DNA of 13,774 bases from positions 1 to 13,774 of the forward strand of contig MWAX01000141.1 in assembly GCA_002068775.1 (NCBI GenBank), in the 5' to 3' direction. Origin of the DNA: Actinobacteria bacterium ADurb.Bin346 (GTDB taxonomy: Bacteria; Actinomycetota; Humimicrobiia; Humimicrobiales; Humimicrobiaceae). Both the position numbers and the translations under genes were made by a program. The notes under the pieces were generated by a model, which saw nothing but the letters and a program-made list of their open reading frames with translations, did no database searches and was not told the DNA's origin. Shown piece by piece: positions 13,181 through 13,774 of the stretch; the first letter of the stretch is position 1, and each line of letters starts with the position of its first letter.

Positions 13181-13774
13181 GAATATATCTTTTCAGGCAA
13201 ATGAAAATGATGTATACGAACGCTTAGACAACCTTATTGTAAGAAAAATACCGGGACTTTCCAGAAGTTATATACAGAAACTGATAAATAATAAATTTGT
13301 TTTAATTAATGGATTTCCTGTAAGTAAAAATTACAGGATAAAAACAAGTGACCTGATTGAAATACCGGATATTGATGCCTGCAAACCGGCAGATGAGCTT
13401 GTACCGCTGGAAAAAAGTTTAAAAATAATTTATGAGGATAGCAATATATTAGCAATATCCAAGGAGCCCAAAATGTCTGTCTACCCGGCTGCAGGCAACA
13501 ACATGTTTACACTTGCAAATGCAATAGTTTTTTATTTAAAAAAACAGGCAGAGATATTTGAAGATTCTTTAAGACCAGGCATAGTGCACAGGCTTGATAA
13601 GGACACTTCCGGTATAATACTGATAGCAAAAGATAAGGCAACGCAGCTCAAATTGTCAGCACTTTTTCATGACAGGAAAATCAGCAAGTGTTATTATGCT
13701 CTTGCCTGGGGTAATTTTAATGAAGAAAAAGGGCATATAGACCTTCCTATTGGACGCTCGAAGACAGACAGGAA
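13161..13774 (+). CDS. RluD-family 23S rRNA pseudouridine synthase, 5' part
   Basis: An open frame overlapping the end of lspA runs out of the window, showing about 204 codons. An S4 RNA-binding domain comes first (about residues 20-65: ERLDNLIVRK, LSRSYIQKLINN, VLINGFPV). The RluA/RluD catalytic domain follows: IIYEDSNILAISKEPKMSVYP, then RPGIVHRLDKDTSGIILIAKD, where Asp146 is the catalytic aspartate, and FHDRKISKCYYALAWG. The enzyme isomerises uridines in large-subunit rRNA; the S4 domain plus this core fits the RluD type, but the exact sites cannot be read from sequence. The only sensible start is TTG 13161, overlapping lspA by 20 bases without a strong ribosome binding site; the nearby ATGs are in another frame. 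The remaining C-terminal third lies beyond the window. Confidence 0.92.
   Translation, partial: MIRKKNKNISFQANENDVYERLDNLIVRKIPGLSRSYIQKLINNKFVLINGFPVSKNYRIKTSDLIEIPDIDACKPADELVPLEKSLKIIYEDSNILAISKEPKMSVYPAAGNNMFTLANAIVFYLKKQAEIFEDSLRPGIVHRLDKDTSGIILIAKDKATQLKLSALFHDRKISKCYYALAWGNFNEEKGHIDLPIGRSKTDR

Overview
The window is an AT-rich, densely packed stretch of ordinary bacterial chromosome. It reads with the standard code (TAA, TAG and TGA all act as stops). Shine-Dalgarno sequences of the AAGGAG type precede several genes, and TTG or GTG starts are common (tldE, uppP, the DUF72 gene and probably the terminal pseudouridine synthase gene). There are no phage genes, insertion sequences, CRISPR arrays, tRNAs or rRNAs. 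The gene set (DUF948 and YtxH membrane proteins, a ComB-family phosphatase, a eukaryote-like type 2 IleRS, a TldD/TldE pair) suggests a low-GC anaerobic or uncultivated bacterium, perhaps a deep Actinomycetota or Firmicutes-related lineage. That placement is an inference and is weak.

Layout, left to right. (1) The 3' part of purC overlaps comB on the + strand. (2) A convergent minus-strand gene encodes a lipoprotein with an Ig-like domain. (3) A short AT-rich region carries back-to-back promoters with overlapping -35 elements; it separates the lipoprotein from a + strand pair of small membrane proteins (DUF948, then YtxH). (4) Three 17-bp tandem repeats precede the run tldD, tldE, uppP and a short sugar-nucleotidyltransferase gene. 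(5) A minus-strand gene for a 97-residue protein with two CxxC pairs meets the nucleotidyltransferase tail to tail, and their stop codons overlap. (6) A 272-bp intergenic region holds a 22-bp AT palindrome, two direct TTATCAACA boxes lying over a minus-strand promoter, a + strand promoter and a perfect 14-bp GC-rich palindrome. (7) A + strand run follows: trxA, DUF72, ileS, lspA and the start of an RluD-family gene that leaves the window.

Functionally this is housekeeping. PurC makes purine nucleotides. TldD/TldE form a metalloprotease. UppP recycles the undecaprenyl carrier, and the nucleotidyltransferase activates sugars for surface polysaccharide. IleRS, LspA and RluD cover translation, lipoprotein maturation (the window encodes one likely LspA substrate) and rRNA modification. 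I found no convincing new multi-gene system. The most noteworthy items are the swapped HIGH signature (GVHH) in IleRS, which is linked to mupirocin hyper-resistance in characterised type 2 enzymes; the paired DnaA-box-like sites over the promoter of the CxxC protein; the 17-bp repeats before tldD; and two poorly characterised proteins, the Ig-like lipoprotein and the CxxC protein.
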